47,606 bases of DNA from assembly GCF_000612585.1 (NCBI RefSeq), contig NZ_JFCA01000052.1:1-47606 (forward strand), in the 5' to 3' direction. The stretch is from Pseudomonas sp. CHM02. GTDB lineage: Bacteria; Pseudomonadota; Gammaproteobacteria; Pseudomonadales; Pseudomonadaceae. Positions 8,998 to 17,054 of this stretch are shown here, one piece after another (position 1 is the first letter of the stretch; each line of letters opens with the position of its first letter). The position numbers and the translations under genes are program-made. The notes below the pieces were generated by a model. That model saw only the letters and a program-made list of their open reading frames with translations, ran no database searches and was not told the DNA's origin.

Positions 8998-11016
8998 TCA
9001 GAAGGTGGTACGCACGCCGAACTGCACGCTACGCCCAGGTGCTGGGGCGATATCGCGCAGGATCGAGCTGGCATAACGCACGGTCTGGTTGGTCAGGTTT
9101 TCGCCGTTCACAAACGCCAGCCACTGGCTGCCACCGACATTGAAGCGATACCCCGCGCTCGCACCCAAGGTGGTGTAGCCATCAGTGCCGCTTTCGTTAT
9201 CCGGCACACGTCCTTGCCCGGCGGCATGTTCCACATCGATGCGCGCCTGCCAGCGGTCGAGTTCCCACAGCAGGCCGCTGTTCAAGCGCAGCGGTGCAAT
9301 GCGCGGCAAGGCTTCGCCGGTGTCGAGGTTGGTGGCGCGGGTGTAGTCGCCCGACAGCTCCAGGGCGAACTTGCCGTAGGCACCTTCACCCAGCTTCCAG
9401 TGATCCTGGGCTTCGAAGCCGGCGAAACGGGCACGCACGCCGGAGTATTCGTACTCAGGGATGCCGGCCGCGTCCTCTTCACCTTCGTCGTTCAAGGTAC
9501 GACCGGTGCCCAGCAAGCCGATGTAATTGGAGAAGCGGCTGTAGAACACACCGAAGCTGCCCTTGTGGGTGCCATTGTCAAAGCGCAGGGCCAGGTCGCT
9601 GGACACGGCTTTTTCTTTCTTCAGGTTGGCGTTGCCCAGTTCATAGGTGCCGGTGGCGACGTGGGCACCGTTGGCATACAGCTCATAGAAGGTCGGCGCG
9701 CGCTCGGTGTAGCCCAGGGTCGCGGCCAGGGACCAGATCGGCGTGAGGGTGTAGACCGCCCCCGAGGACAGGCTGCCGGCGGTGAAATCGTTGGATTTGT
9801 CCGCACCGGCAAAACGCTCGTTGCCCTTGGCGTCCGGGTCGACGCTGGTGTGCTCCACCCGCCCGCCGAGGCTGAGTTTCAGGCGCTCGGTGGCCTGCAT
9901 CTCTTCGAGGATAAACAGCGCGCCGGCGTTGGTGTCGGTCTGCGGTACGAAGGCTTCTTCGCCCAGGGCCGAGAACTCGTTGCGGGTCACTTGGGCACCG
10001 ACCACGCCATCGAATGGGCCGATTGGCTGGTGACGGGCTTCAACGCGGGCTTCGTAGCCTTTGTTCTTGAAGATCGTGCCGGTTTCGCCGCCTTCGATCT
10101 CGCGGTGCTCGTAGTCGGTGTAGCCGGCATCGAGTTTCACCGAGGTGAACGGGCCTTGCAGGTTGCGGATCTCGGACGCGAACGCGTAGTGATCCTGTTT
10201 CATGCGGATGCGCACGTCCTGTTCGGCGGGCGACCCGTAATTGGCGTCGTAGTTGCTGTAGGACAGCCCGGCGTAACCGTCGTCCCAGGTGTAGGAACCG
10301 CCCACGGCACCGCCGTCCTGGCGCCCGTCGCTGTTGCCCAGGCGACCGTTTTTGCCGGGGCCGTCTTCGGTTTCCGGGGCGTGGCGGCTGCGGGCGAAGC
10401 CTGGGATTTTCAGGTCGTTGAATTCCCGGGCGTTGGCGTCCAGGTGCAAGGCGAAGGTGCCGTTACCGGCTTCCAGTTTGCCGGCGCTGCTGCGCGTGGT
10501 GTCGGCGCCGCCATAGCGCAATTCACCGGCACCGTGGATGCCCTCGATGGCTTCGGTGGGAATGCGATTGTCGAAGGTGTTGACCACGCCGCCGATGGCG
10601 CTGCCGCCGTACAGCAGGGCGGCAGGGCCGCGCACGATTTCGATGCGGTCGACGTTGACCGGGTCCAGCGGCACCGCATGGTCATAGGACAGCGACGATG
10701 CATCCAATGCACCCACGCCATTGCGCAGGATGCGAATGCGGTCGCCATCCTGGCCACGGATGATCGGCCGGCTGGCGCCTGGGCCAAAGTACGACGACGA
10801 CACACCCGGCTGCTTGTTCAGGGTTTCGCCGAGGCTGCCTTTTTGTTGCAGGGTCAACTCGTCGCCTTCCAGCACGGTGGTCGGCGAGGCGAGTTGTTCG
10901 CTGCCCAGCGGGTTGCCGGTGATGACTTGGGGTTGCAGTTCAAGGGCGTAGGCTTCGGAGCAGATCAGCAGGGCGGCAGCGAGCGGGGACAAGCGCCACA
11001 GAGAAGAGAGGGACAT
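8998..11016 (-). CDS. znuD: ZnuD-like TonB-dependent receptor
   Basis: The 672-residue outer-membrane receptor has a signal peptide of about 24 residues (ending SEAYA), a plug domain and a 22-strand barrel ending in Phe (RTTF), the usual BAM signal. Plug signatures are TLNKQPGVSSSYFGPGASRP and RIEIVRGPAALLYGG. The spacing and text resemble the ZnuD/PA0781 group of zinc receptors; this is recognition from family knowledge. A Zur-box-like palindrome (11054-11066) sits 38-50 bases upstream of the ATG. That supports derepression under zinc starvation and uptake of zinc or a zinc complex. His-rich loops are modest, so copper or another metal cannot be excluded. It stands alone on its strand, with a REP-like hairpin downstream. 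Confidence 0.88.
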   Translation of the reverse strand: MSLSSLWRLSPLAAALLICSEAYALELQPQVITGNPLGSEQLASPTTVLEGDELTLQQKGSLGETLNKQPGVSSSYFGPGASRPIIRGQDGDRIRILRNGVGALDASSLSYDHAVPLDPVNVDRIEIVRGPAALLYGGSAIGGVVNTFDNRIPTEAIEGIHGAGELRYGGADTTRSSAGKLEAGNGTFALHLDANAREFNDLKIPGFARSRHAPETEDGPGKNGRLGNSDGRQDGGAVGGSYTWDDGYAGLSYSNYDANYGSPAEQDVRIRMKQDHYAFASEIRNLQGPFTSVKLDAGYTDYEHREIEGGETGTIFKNKGYEARVEARHQPIGPFDGVVGAQVTRNEFSALGEEAFVPQTDTNAGALFILEEMQATERLKLSLGGRVEHTSVDPDAKGNERFAGADKSNDFTAGSLSSGAVYTLTPIWSLAATLGYTERAPTFYELYANGAHVATGTYELGNANLKKEKAVSSDLALRFDNGTHKGSFGVFYSRFSNYIGLLGTGRTLNDEGEEDAAGIPEYEYSGVRARFAGFEAQDHWKLGEGAYGKFALELSGDYTRATNLDTGEALPRIAPLRLNSGLLWELDRWQARIDVEHAAGQGRVPDNESGTDGYTTLGASAGYRFNVGGSQWLAFVNGENLTNQTVRYASSILRDIAPAPGRSVQFGVRTTF

Positions 11017-11053
11017 CGGACATTCCTTGGCAGAACGGGTCTAGAAGTTTGTC

Positions 11054-11066
11054 GTTACAATATAAC
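11054..11066. promoter_or_regulatory. Zur-box-like palindrome upstream of the ZnuD-like gene
   Basis: GTTACAATATAAC is a near-perfect palindrome of the GTTATA-ATATAAC type recognised by the zinc repressor Zur. A closely related site, GTTACTGTATAAC (inside 44581-44597), precedes the zinc-independent L31 gene in the same window. Finding the motif before two independent zinc-starvation genes makes the call strong. Confidence 0.75.
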
Positions 11067-11159
11067 ATCTCTTTTTGTCTGCGAGCGGGAACTTTTTTAC
11101 CTGGCGGGGCAGGGTGATAAGGTGTGCACCTTCGTGAACACTTTTTTCATAGGCCCGGC

Positions 11160-11393
11160 ATGACCGCGACAAGCAACGACCCGCTCCACGGTGTAACCCT
11201 GCAACACGTCCTCACCACCCTGGTGGAGCATTACGAATGGGCAGGCCTGGCGGAGCGTATCGACATCCGCTGTTTCAAGAGCGACCCGAGCATCAAGTCG
11301 AGCCTGACCTTCTTGCGCAAAACCCCGTGGGCACGGGAGAAAGTCGAAGGGTTGTACGTGAAGCTGATGCGCACCAAACGCCCGCTGGATTGA
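11160..11393 (+). CDS. VF530 (DUF2132) family protein
   Basis: This 77-residue protein matches the small VF530 family, whose solution structure suggested a DNA-binding fold. Cellular role is unknown. Family text is clear: DPLHGVTLQHVLTTLVEHY, IRCFKSDPSIKSSLTFLRKT and PWAREKVEGLY. The ATG at 11160 gives the usual family length. A GTG start at 11124 would add a non-conserved 12-residue leader and overlap likely promoter sequence. The next gene begins 5 bases after its stop, so they are probably cotranscribed. It diverges from the ZnuD-like gene, and the Zur-like site lies about 95 bases from its start. Zinc control of this side is possible but not shown. Confidence 0.88.
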   Translation: MTATSNDPLHGVTLQHVLTTLVEHYEWAGLAERIDIRCFKSDPSIKSSLTFLRKTPWAREKVEGLYVKLMRTKRPLD

Positions 11394-11397
11394 TCCC

Positions 11398-12021
11398 ATG
11401 AAGCGGTTTGTCGCAGCGGCGGCGCTGGCCGGCTGGGTGGGCCTGGCGATCCAGCAATACCTGATTTTCTATTCGCGCTGGTCCACCGGCGCCAGCCTGC
11501 TGGGTGGGCTGATCAACTTTTTCAGTTTTTTCACGGTGCTGACCAACACCCTGGCCGTGGTGGTGCTGAGTTATGCGCTGGTCCAGCGGGAATCAGCAGC
11601 GAAGCGGTTTTTCCTGGCGCCCACGATCAGCAGTGGGATTGCCGCGAGCATTGTCGTGGTGAGCCTGGCTTACAACCTGCTGCTACGGCATCTGTGGAGC
11701 CCCGCAGGCTTTCAGTTCATTGCTGATGAGTTGCTGCACGACGTGATGCCGGTGCTGTTTTTGATCTACTGGTGGCGGTATGTGCCCAAAGGCAGTTTGC
11801 GGCTCAAGCACGTTGGCGCGTGGGTGATCTACCCAGTGGCGTACTTCGCCTATGCACTGCTGCGCGGGGATCTGCTCGGGCAGTATCAGTACCCGTTCAT
11901 TGATGTGAGCACCCTGGGTTATCCACACGTGTTTGTGAATGCCGGGGGGATTCTGGTGGGGTTTGTAGTGGTCGCGCTGGCGGTGGTGGGGCTGGACCGA
12001 TCCCTGAGTCGGGCACGGTAA
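11398..12021 (+). CDS. Pr6Pr-type integral membrane protein
   Basis: The 207-residue hydrophobic protein has about six predicted membrane helices (residues 5-25, 35-60, 75-98, 112-128, 138-155 and 175-198). It resembles the Pr6Pr/FAR-17a-AIG1-like bacterial membrane family. Features are the SxLGGLINFFSFFTVLTNTL segment and the conserved acidic/aromatic residues in LHDVMPVLFLIYWW and YVNPF-like YPFIDVSTLGY. Biochemical function in bacteria is not established; eukaryotic relatives hydrolyse lipids with a membrane threonine/histidine pair, so a lipid-related role is only a guess. It starts 5 bases after the VF530 gene. A REP element follows. Confidence 0.8.
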   Translation: MKRFVAAAALAGWVGLAIQQYLIFYSRWSTGASLLGGLINFFSFFTVLTNTLAVVVLSYALVQRESAAKRFFLAPTISSGIAASIVVVSLAYNLLLRHLWSPAGFQFIADELLHDVMPVLFLIYWWRYVPKGSLRLKHVGAWVIYPVAYFAYALLRGDLLGQYQYPFIDVSTLGYPHVFVNAGGILVGFVVVALAVVGLDRSLSRAR

Positions 12022-12026
12022 AAACT

Positions 12027-12084
12027 GTAGGAGCTGGCTTGCCGGCGATGGTCGTCAACGATGACGCGGCAAGCCGGCCCCTAC
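12027..12084. repeat. REP doublet (degenerate REPIN)
   Basis: GTAGGAGCTGGCTTGCCGGC at 12027 is followed by the inverted arm GCGGCAAGCCGGCCCCTAC ending at 12084. The arms carry several mismatches. It separates the membrane protein gene from the convergent ferric reductase gene. Confidence 0.85.
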
Positions 12085-12093
12085 TGGTCGGAG

Positions 12094-12843
12094 TCAGGCT
12101 TGCCAATAACCGACGGCCTTGAGGAATTCCTCGTTGACCTTGTGCGTGTCCAGCAACACACGCCGCACCTGGCGCGACAGCTTGCTTTCCGTCGCGACGA
12201 AGCTGTACAGCGAACCGCTCGGCAGGGTCAGGTTGTGCACTGTTTCGAGCAGGTCATCCTGGCCGCGCACCACCCATTTGACCTGCACATCGGCGGCACT
12301 TTCCAGCGTCTGCTGCTCGGCTTCGTCGGCGATTTCAATCACCGCCAGCACCGTGCGCCCGGCCGGCAGTTCTTCCAGACGACGTGCGATGGCCGGGATC
12401 GCCGTTTCATCGCCGATCAACAGGTAGCTGTCGAAAATATCCGGCACGATCATCGAGCCGCGTGGCCCGCCGATGTACAGGTGCTGGCCGACGCTGGCCT
12501 GTTCCGCCCAGGTGGATGCAGGGCCGTCGCCATGCAGCACGAAGTCGATATCCAGTTCACCGATGCTTGGGTCGAAACGCCGTGGCGTGTAGTCGCGCAT
12601 GGCCGGCTGCGGCCCTTCGCCCTTGATGTTGAAGGTAGGGCTTTCCAGCGCGGCCTGTTCCTCGGCGTTCTGCGGGAACAGCAGCTTGATATGGTCATCG
12701 CTGCCCAGGCTGATGAAGCCCGCCAGTTCCGGCCCGCCCAAGGTGATGCGGCGCATGCGCGGGGTGATGTCGACGACCCGCAGTACCTCGAGGCGACGGC
12801 GTTTGATCTCGTGGGTGACGCGATGGATGACTTGCGTATTCAT
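12094..12843 (-). CDS. Siderophore-interacting protein (NfeF/ViuB-like ferric reductase)
   Basis: The 249-residue cytoplasmic flavoprotein of the SIP family reduces iron in ferric-siderophore complexes with NAD(P)H. The N-terminal FAD-binding barrel carries the signature MRDYTPRRF (about residues 82-90). The C-terminal SIP domain has GDETAIPAIARRLEELP and ends with the family pattern KVNEEFLKAVGYW. Its ATG overlaps the stop of the PadR-type gene by ATGA, so the two are translationally coupled. In E. coli the related ferric reductase gene nfeF (yqjH) neighbours and is repressed by the PadR-type regulator NfeR (yqjI), but there they diverge. The same pair arranged as one operon here suggests nickel/iron-linked autoregulation (inference). 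Confidence 0.92.
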   Translation of the reverse strand: MNTQVIHRVTHEIKRRRLEVLRVVDITPRMRRITLGGPELAGFISLGSDDHIKLLFPQNAEEQAALESPTFNIKGEGPQPAMRDYTPRRFDPSIGELDIDFVLHGDGPASTWAEQASVGQHLYIGGPRGSMIVPDIFDSYLLIGDETAIPAIARRLEELPAGRTVLAVIEIADEAEQQTLESAADVQVKWVVRGQDDLLETVHNLTLPSGSLYSFVATESKLSRQVRRVLLDTHKVNEEFLKAVGYWQA

Positions 12844-13415
12844 TGAGCTTTCCCCTGGACGGGTGGGACGGCCGGGCCGTCGACAATGGCTTGGGCAGTG
12901 CTGTTGAGCAGCGCCGCGACACGAATGATTTCTTCCGGGCTCCAGCGCCCGTGGTGCAACTGCAAGGCATGGCGCAGGTTATGCACCGCCTCATGGATTT
13001 CAGGCGGGCGATCATGGCCGCGCAACGAGCGTTTGCTCACATCGATGCGCATGCGCACGCCTTCCAGTGCAATCGCTTGCTCACCTAAAGAAAGACGACC
13101 GGCGTCGGTGATTGTGTAGCGTTTTTTTCCGCCTTCGGCGTCGCCCGTGACCAGTTCGCTTTCTTCCAGGAAGGTCAGGGTCGGGTAAATCACACCGGGG
13201 CTGGGGCTGTAGGCGCCGTCGAACATGCCTTCGATCTGGCGGATCAGGTCGTAGCCGTGGCACGGCTGTTCTGCGATCAACGCCAGCAACAACAGCTTGA
13301 GGTCGCCGGGGGCAAACACGCGTGGGCCGCGGCCACCGCGTTCCCGGCCTGGGCGTTTTTCGAAACCGTCACGGCCATCGCCATGCTCGCGGTGGTGGGG
13401 GTGGTGCTCTCTCAT
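12840..13415 (-). CDS. NfeR-like PadR family transcriptional regulator with His-rich N-terminus
   Basis: From the chosen ATG the product is 191 residues. Residues 1-35 are a His/Arg/Gly-rich metal-binding-like tail (MREHHPHHREHGDG). The PadR winged helix follows, with LLLALIAEQPCHGYDLIRQI, SPSPGVIYPTLTFLEE and GGKKRYTITDAG, then a C-terminal helical dimerisation region. This matches E. coli NfeR/YqjI, a nickel-sensing repressor with a similar metal-rich tail. The ATG at 13415 has GGAGAGAAG upstream. The longer frame back to 13517 would place the start beyond the palindromic operator and is unlikely. The candidate operator AAGATATATCTT lies 35-46 bases upstream. It is coupled to the ferric reductase gene by ATGA. 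Confidence 0.9.
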   Translation of the reverse strand: MREHHPHHREHGDGRDGFEKRPGRERGGRGPRVFAPGDLKLLLLALIAEQPCHGYDLIRQIEGMFDGAYSPSPGVIYPTLTFLEESELVTGDAEGGKKRYTITDAGRLSLGEQAIALEGVRMRIDVSKRSLRGHDRPPEIHEAVHNLRHALQLHHGRWSPEEIIRVAALLNSTAQAIVDGPAVPPVQGKAQ

Positions 13416-13434
13416 CGTTCTTCTCTCCGTCTTG

Positions 13435-13470
13435 CTTAAGATAGAACTTAAGATATATCTTGTATCGATA
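13435..13470. promoter_or_regulatory. Candidate operator region of the NfeR-like operon
   Basis: It contains the perfect palindrome AAGATATATCTT (13450-13461), the palindrome TATCGATA (13463-13470) and two direct copies of CTTAAGAT (13435-13442 and 13447-13454). The region lies immediately upstream of the regulator's ribosome binding site, as expected for an autoregulating PadR protein. Confidence 0.55.
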
Positions 13471-13891
13471 AAAGGCTGAGGCGACCAACGGTAGCTCCCT
13501 ACGTTCGTGGCACCCATGCCGTACGCGGCACTGCCGTGTCTTGACAGTCAATACTAAAACTTTTAATTGTGTTTTTAATTCTATTAGTTATTGTTTTGTC
13601 TTGTTGGCATATCTTTTCGTAAAAAACTAAAAAACATTTAATTGTTGTAGGTTGGTTCTTACAGCTGAATTTAAAGTTTTGGCGAAGTGCCATATTTTTC
13701 GGTCGGGTGTTGCACATTTAAGCCACGCTATTGTGGGAAATAGTGGACATACCTGTGGGTTGAATTGCTTCATCATTACTCCGCTTTTCATTCATTGATC
13801 AGCGCGTAGTACCCACCGTTAGTTGTGCAGCGGGTTGCCCCCTGTCACAACTATCAAGCAATTCATATCAATGCAAAAACAGGTGTCGACT
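13471..13891. other. Long AT-rich leader of the alpha-fimbrial operon
   Basis: About 420 bases without a credible gene. The part from 13545 to 13700 is strikingly AT-rich compared with its surroundings and contains the element shared with the second fimbrial operon. The rest (13701-13891) is probably a long untranslated leader; no clear promoter boxes could be assigned. Confidence 0.65.
13646..13700 (+). promoter_or_regulatory. Fimbrial-operon shared element, copy 1
   Basis: A 55-base stretch here aligns without gaps to 23922-23976, with 45 of 55 identities by my count. Conserved blocks include TGTAG, GTTCTTAC, CTGAAT, AAAGTTTTGGC and AAGTGCCATA. The last two form a TGGC/GCCA inverted repeat. 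It lies about 190 bases upstream of the first pilin gene. It is probably a promoter plus activator site used by both fimbrial operons. Confidence 0.7.
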
Positions 13892-14383
13892 ATGTTCAAG
13901 AAATTTGCAATTGCCGCCCCCCTGGCTGCCCTGGCGCTGTGTTCCACGGCGTTTGCAGCCGGTGAAGCCAACCACACTGTCAATATCAAGGCGAGCATCC
14001 CTACCACCGTGTTCCACGTACAACCGCGCGATCCGAACTGGGGCCGGGATGAGACCATGGCTTACAACTTGGCCAATGGTGAGTTGGCACCGTTGAGCGC
14101 GATCTATGACATGCGCAATACCAACGGTTCGATCCATGCCTACATCGACGGTGGCCCGGCCGTGCTGTTCAACGGTGACGCCACTCAAAACATTCCGCTG
14201 ACCGCCACCCTGAACGGTGTAGTGCTGACGGGGACGCCTCAGGAAGTTGTCAACGAAGCTGATTCCACCCCGGGCCTGGGAGCAGAACTGCGTATCGCCG
14301 CTGCCAAGCCGTTGGTAACGCAACGCGGTAGCTACACCAGCGTCATGCCGCTGGTATTCGACGCGGTACTGCCAGCCCTTTGA
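13892..14383 (+). CDS. CS1-type (alpha-clade) fimbrial major pilin
   Basis: The 163-residue precursor has a signal peptide (MFKKFAIAAPLAALALCSTAFA) and a mature part of about 140 residues of the CS1/CFA-I/cable pilin family. The N-terminal donor strand alternates hydrophobic residues (NHTVNIKASIP). The mature protein has no cysteine, as is usual for alpha-clade pilins, which lack the disulphide of Pap/Fim subunits. The family tail GSYTSVMPLVFDAVLP is clear. The ATG at 13892 is chosen because it begins the signal peptide directly; upstream starts add a polar leader. As the first gene, followed by hairpins that should limit read-through, it is probably the abundant shaft subunit. Confidence 0.9.
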   Translation: MFKKFAIAAPLAALALCSTAFAAGEANHTVNIKASIPTTVFHVQPRDPNWGRDETMAYNLANGELAPLSAIYDMRNTNGSIHAYIDGGPAVLFNGDATQNIPLTATLNGVVLTGTPQEVVNEADSTPGLGAELRIAAAKPLVTQRGSYTSVMPLVFDAVLPAL

Positions 14384-14428
14384 TGCTAGCCCGCGCCTTT
14401 TAGTCCAGCGCTCAAGGGCGTCGCATCA

Positions 14429-14469
14429 GCAGGCCGGCCTGCTTTTCCAGGCGTCGCCGGCCTGGTTTT
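14429..14469 (+). terminator. Intra-operon hairpins / attenuator after the first pilin gene
   Basis: The palindrome GCAGGCCGGCCTGC (14429-14442) is followed by TTTT. The stem CCAGGC/GCCTGG (14447-14452 with 14460-14465) is also followed by TTTT (14466-14469). CAGGCCGGC (14430-14438) can instead pair with GCCGGCCTG (14456-14464). These structures stand between the pilin and usher genes, where partial termination or RNA protection gives excess pilin in many fimbrial operons. Confidence 0.6.
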
Positions 14470-14503
14470 CATTCTTGTCATTTGGCATTCAGAGTATTAG
14501 TTC

Positions 14504-17023
14504 ATGTTCCCGATGACTCACATCGCGGCGGCGCTCGCGCTGCTGATTTGTATGGGCGTCCTGGCGGCGCCGAGTTCTGGTGCTGAGAACCCTGGCAGTC
14601 TGATTGCCCAGGCCCAAGGCCTGCCCACTGGGTTCAGTGATCACTTCTTCGATGTCCCACTGGCGGTGCGGGTCGATCTTGACCAGCAATTGCTGGGTGA
14701 AGCGCTGATCGTGCTGTCCCGTGATGATCGCGTAACCCTGCTTGAGTTTACCGATGTGGGTGACAGCAAAGTGCCCATGGCGACTCGCGACACCTGGCAG
14801 GCCATCCTTGAGAACGGCGTGGCCCTGGGCGCCTGCAGCCAGTCGTGCCCCGAGCAACTGCTATCTACCCACTACAGCCTCGAAAGCTCGCAGCTTTCGA
14901 TCATCACGCAAAACGTCGAGCACGCTGACGACGCCCCGCGCTATTACGCGCAGCCTGAGGGCGGCAGCCGTGGCTTGATCATCAATAATCAATTGAACCT
15001 CAATGGCGGCCAGGACGAAGACCTCGGCGGGCGGTTTGGTTTGCAGGCCAGTGCCAGCCTGGGTAACTGGAGCCAGGTGTTCAACCTGCAACTGGCTCGC
15101 CAGAGTGGCGATGAGGAGCAACTGCGCCACGCGATCCACGAGCTGTATACCCAGCGTGAGTTGGAAGGGCGTTTTCTGCGCCTGGGGCATTTCACGCCCA
15201 ACTCCGATGGCCTGACCCGCCAACTGCGCAGTTTCGGCGCCAGCCCCGACACCGCGTTGGGCGTGATGTACGGCAGCTCCGACACCCTGGCGATCAACGA
15301 CGCCAAGGCCAGTGTCTATCCGATCTACGTCACGGCCAACCGCCAGGCCGCCGTGGAGATTTACCGCAACGGCTTGCTGATCAATACCCAGTCGGTGGCA
15401 GCCGGTTTGCAGACCCTGGATACGCGCCCGCTGCCCGGCGGTATTTATGAAGTGGAAGTGCGCCTGGTGGAGGACGGCATGACCGTCAGCACCACCCAGG
15501 AACTGGTGTACAAACCGAGCAACTGGCGCAACGCCGAGGACCGCTGGCGCTACAACGTGTTTGCCGGCCGGGAGACCAAATTATTCAGTAACTGGGACGA
15601 GCAGGCTTCCGGTGCGGTAACAGCCGGTGCGTCCGTCAACTACCTGCTCCACCCGCGGGTGATCCTCGGCCTCTCGGCACGTGAAGTCCGTGAGCAACTT
15701 CAATACGGCGGTTCGGTGGACTGGACCGTAGCCAACAACACCAGCCTCTACGCCAACCTTTACGAAACTCAGGAACACGGCACCGGCATGGACCTGCAGG
15801 CGCTCTACACGTTGGGTGCCACCAACCTGGTGTTCAGCCACAATCGCAGTTGGCTGGACACCCGCGATACCTATGAAACGCTGCCTGACGGCACGCGGTT
15901 GCGGCGCAATACCTTCGTCGGCGAAACCAGCAACTCTGCGTTGTCGGTCAACCACCGCGTCGACGCTTTCAACTCCTGGAACGTGCGTCTGTCCCACAGC
16001 GAAGGCAACGTCGAGGGCACCGGCCTGGATCTGGGCTGGAACCGTCGCGGCACTTTGCTGGGCAATGACGCCAACTGGCGCTTCTCGGCGTTCGATCGGC
16101 CGGGCACCAATGGCACCGACGATCAACGCAATCGTGGCATCGACATCACCTTGAGCCTGGCTCTGGGCACCGACGGTCGGCAAGTGTCCGGCAGTGTTGG
16201 CACCCGCACTGCCCGCGATGGCGGTCGCGACAACAATGCCTCGGTCACCTATCGCCACGACCTCACCGACCACGTGCTTCAAAGCGTTTCGGCCACCGCC
16301 ATCACCGATACCTATGGCGTTGGTCTGTCGGGCACGGCCAGCTTCACGACGGACACGGTCAGCGGTGACGGCTTCCTGCAGCGCAGCTCGTTCAACAACA
16401 AATTCACCGGTGGCCTGAACCTCAACAGCACGTTTGTGGCGGGCGCCGACAAGGCGCTGCTGACCAGCCAGTACCACGGCACGGGCGCGGGCATGATCAT
16501 TGATGTGGAGACCGACCTCGACGCCATCACCCTGCGTGCCGACGACTTCAGTGGCGGTGGCGCTGTGCTGCGCCCCGGTCGCAATTTTGTGCCGCTGTCG
16601 GCCTACAAGAGCAGCACCGTCAACTTCGATTTCGAGGGCAACCACCCGCCCGCTGCCAACATCCAGCCGGCGCGTACCAGCTACCACCTGAACAAGGGAG
16701 GGGTGGACTACCGCAAAGTCACGGTGATGAAAACCGTCTCGGTGCTGGGGCGTCTGCTCGACGCCCAGGGCCGACCTCTCAAAGGCCATCACGTGATCAA
16801 CCACGCCAGCCGCGGGGTCAGCGAGGTGGACGGGTTCTTCTCGATGGAAATGAGCGCCAGCTCACCGACCTTGGAAGTGCGCTACCAGAACCAGTTGCTC
16901 TGCCAGTTTCGCCTCGACCCGGCCAACGCGCCGAATGAAAGCGATGTGCTGATGATCGGTGACCTGCGCTGCACGCCCGACTCGCTGGCCGAAACCAGCT
17001 TCAACGCAAGAACTGCTGGCTGA
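14504..17023 (+). CDS. Alpha-clade outer-membrane usher (CfaC/CooC/TcfC-like)
   Basis: The 839-residue usher forms the outer-membrane pore and platform that assembles CS1-type fimbriae from chaperone-subunit complexes. It has a signal peptide (to about residue 26), an N-terminal periplasmic domain, a large beta barrel rich in alternating aromatic residues, and a C-terminal carboxypeptidase-like fold (VLGRLLDAQGRPLKGHHV near 750). The TcfC E-set-like region (YPIYVTANRQAAVEIYRNG, near 275) and the GGIYEVEVRLVEDG segment are typical of the alpha clade and unlike FimD/PapC. Cysteines CSQSC near residue 112 form a likely local disulphide. The ribosome site is weak (AGAG), consistent with low expression. 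The next gene, 31 bases on, is the tip adhesin. Confidence 0.92.
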   Translation: MFPMTHIAAALALLICMGVLAAPSSGAENPGSLIAQAQGLPTGFSDHFFDVPLAVRVDLDQQLLGEALIVLSRDDRVTLLEFTDVGDSKVPMATRDTWQAILENGVALGACSQSCPEQLLSTHYSLESSQLSIITQNVEHADDAPRYYAQPEGGSRGLIINNQLNLNGGQDEDLGGRFGLQASASLGNWSQVFNLQLARQSGDEEQLRHAIHELYTQRELEGRFLRLGHFTPNSDGLTRQLRSFGASPDTALGVMYGSSDTLAINDAKASVYPIYVTANRQAAVEIYRNGLLINTQSVAAGLQTLDTRPLPGGIYEVEVRLVEDGMTVSTTQELVYKPSNWRNAEDRWRYNVFAGRETKLFSNWDEQASGAVTAGASVNYLLHPRVILGLSAREVREQLQYGGSVDWTVANNTSLYANLYETQEHGTGMDLQALYTLGATNLVFSHNRSWLDTRDTYETLPDGTRLRRNTFVGETSNSALSVNHRVDAFNSWNVRLSHSEGNVEGTGLDLGWNRRGTLLGNDANWRFSAFDRPGTNGTDDQRNRGIDITLSLALGTDGRQVSGSVGTRTARDGGRDNNASVTYRHDLTDHVLQSVSATAITDTYGVGLSGTASFTTDTVSGDGFLQRSSFNNKFTGGLNLNSTFVAGADKALLTSQYHGTGAGMIIDVETDLDAITLRADDFSGGGAVLRPGRNFVPLSAYKSSTVNFDFEGNHPPAANIQPARTSYHLNKGGVDYRKVTVMKTVSVLGRLLDAQGRPLKGHHVINHASRGVSEVDGFFSMEMSASSPTLEVRYQNQLLCQFRLDPANAPNESDVLMIGDLRCTPDSLAETSFNARTAG

Positions 17024-17054
17024 CGGCTGCCCGCACCTTTGAACCGGAGAATGT

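Noticed and set aside
8935..11163. 742-codon open frame antisense to the TonB receptor
   Set aside because: The minus-strand receptor has signal peptide, plug and barrel features; this frame has none.
13679..13693. Sigma-54 promoter in the TGGC...GCCA part of the shared fimbrial element
   Set aside because: The -24 GG and -12 GC spacing does not fit TGGCAC-N5-TTGC in either copy.
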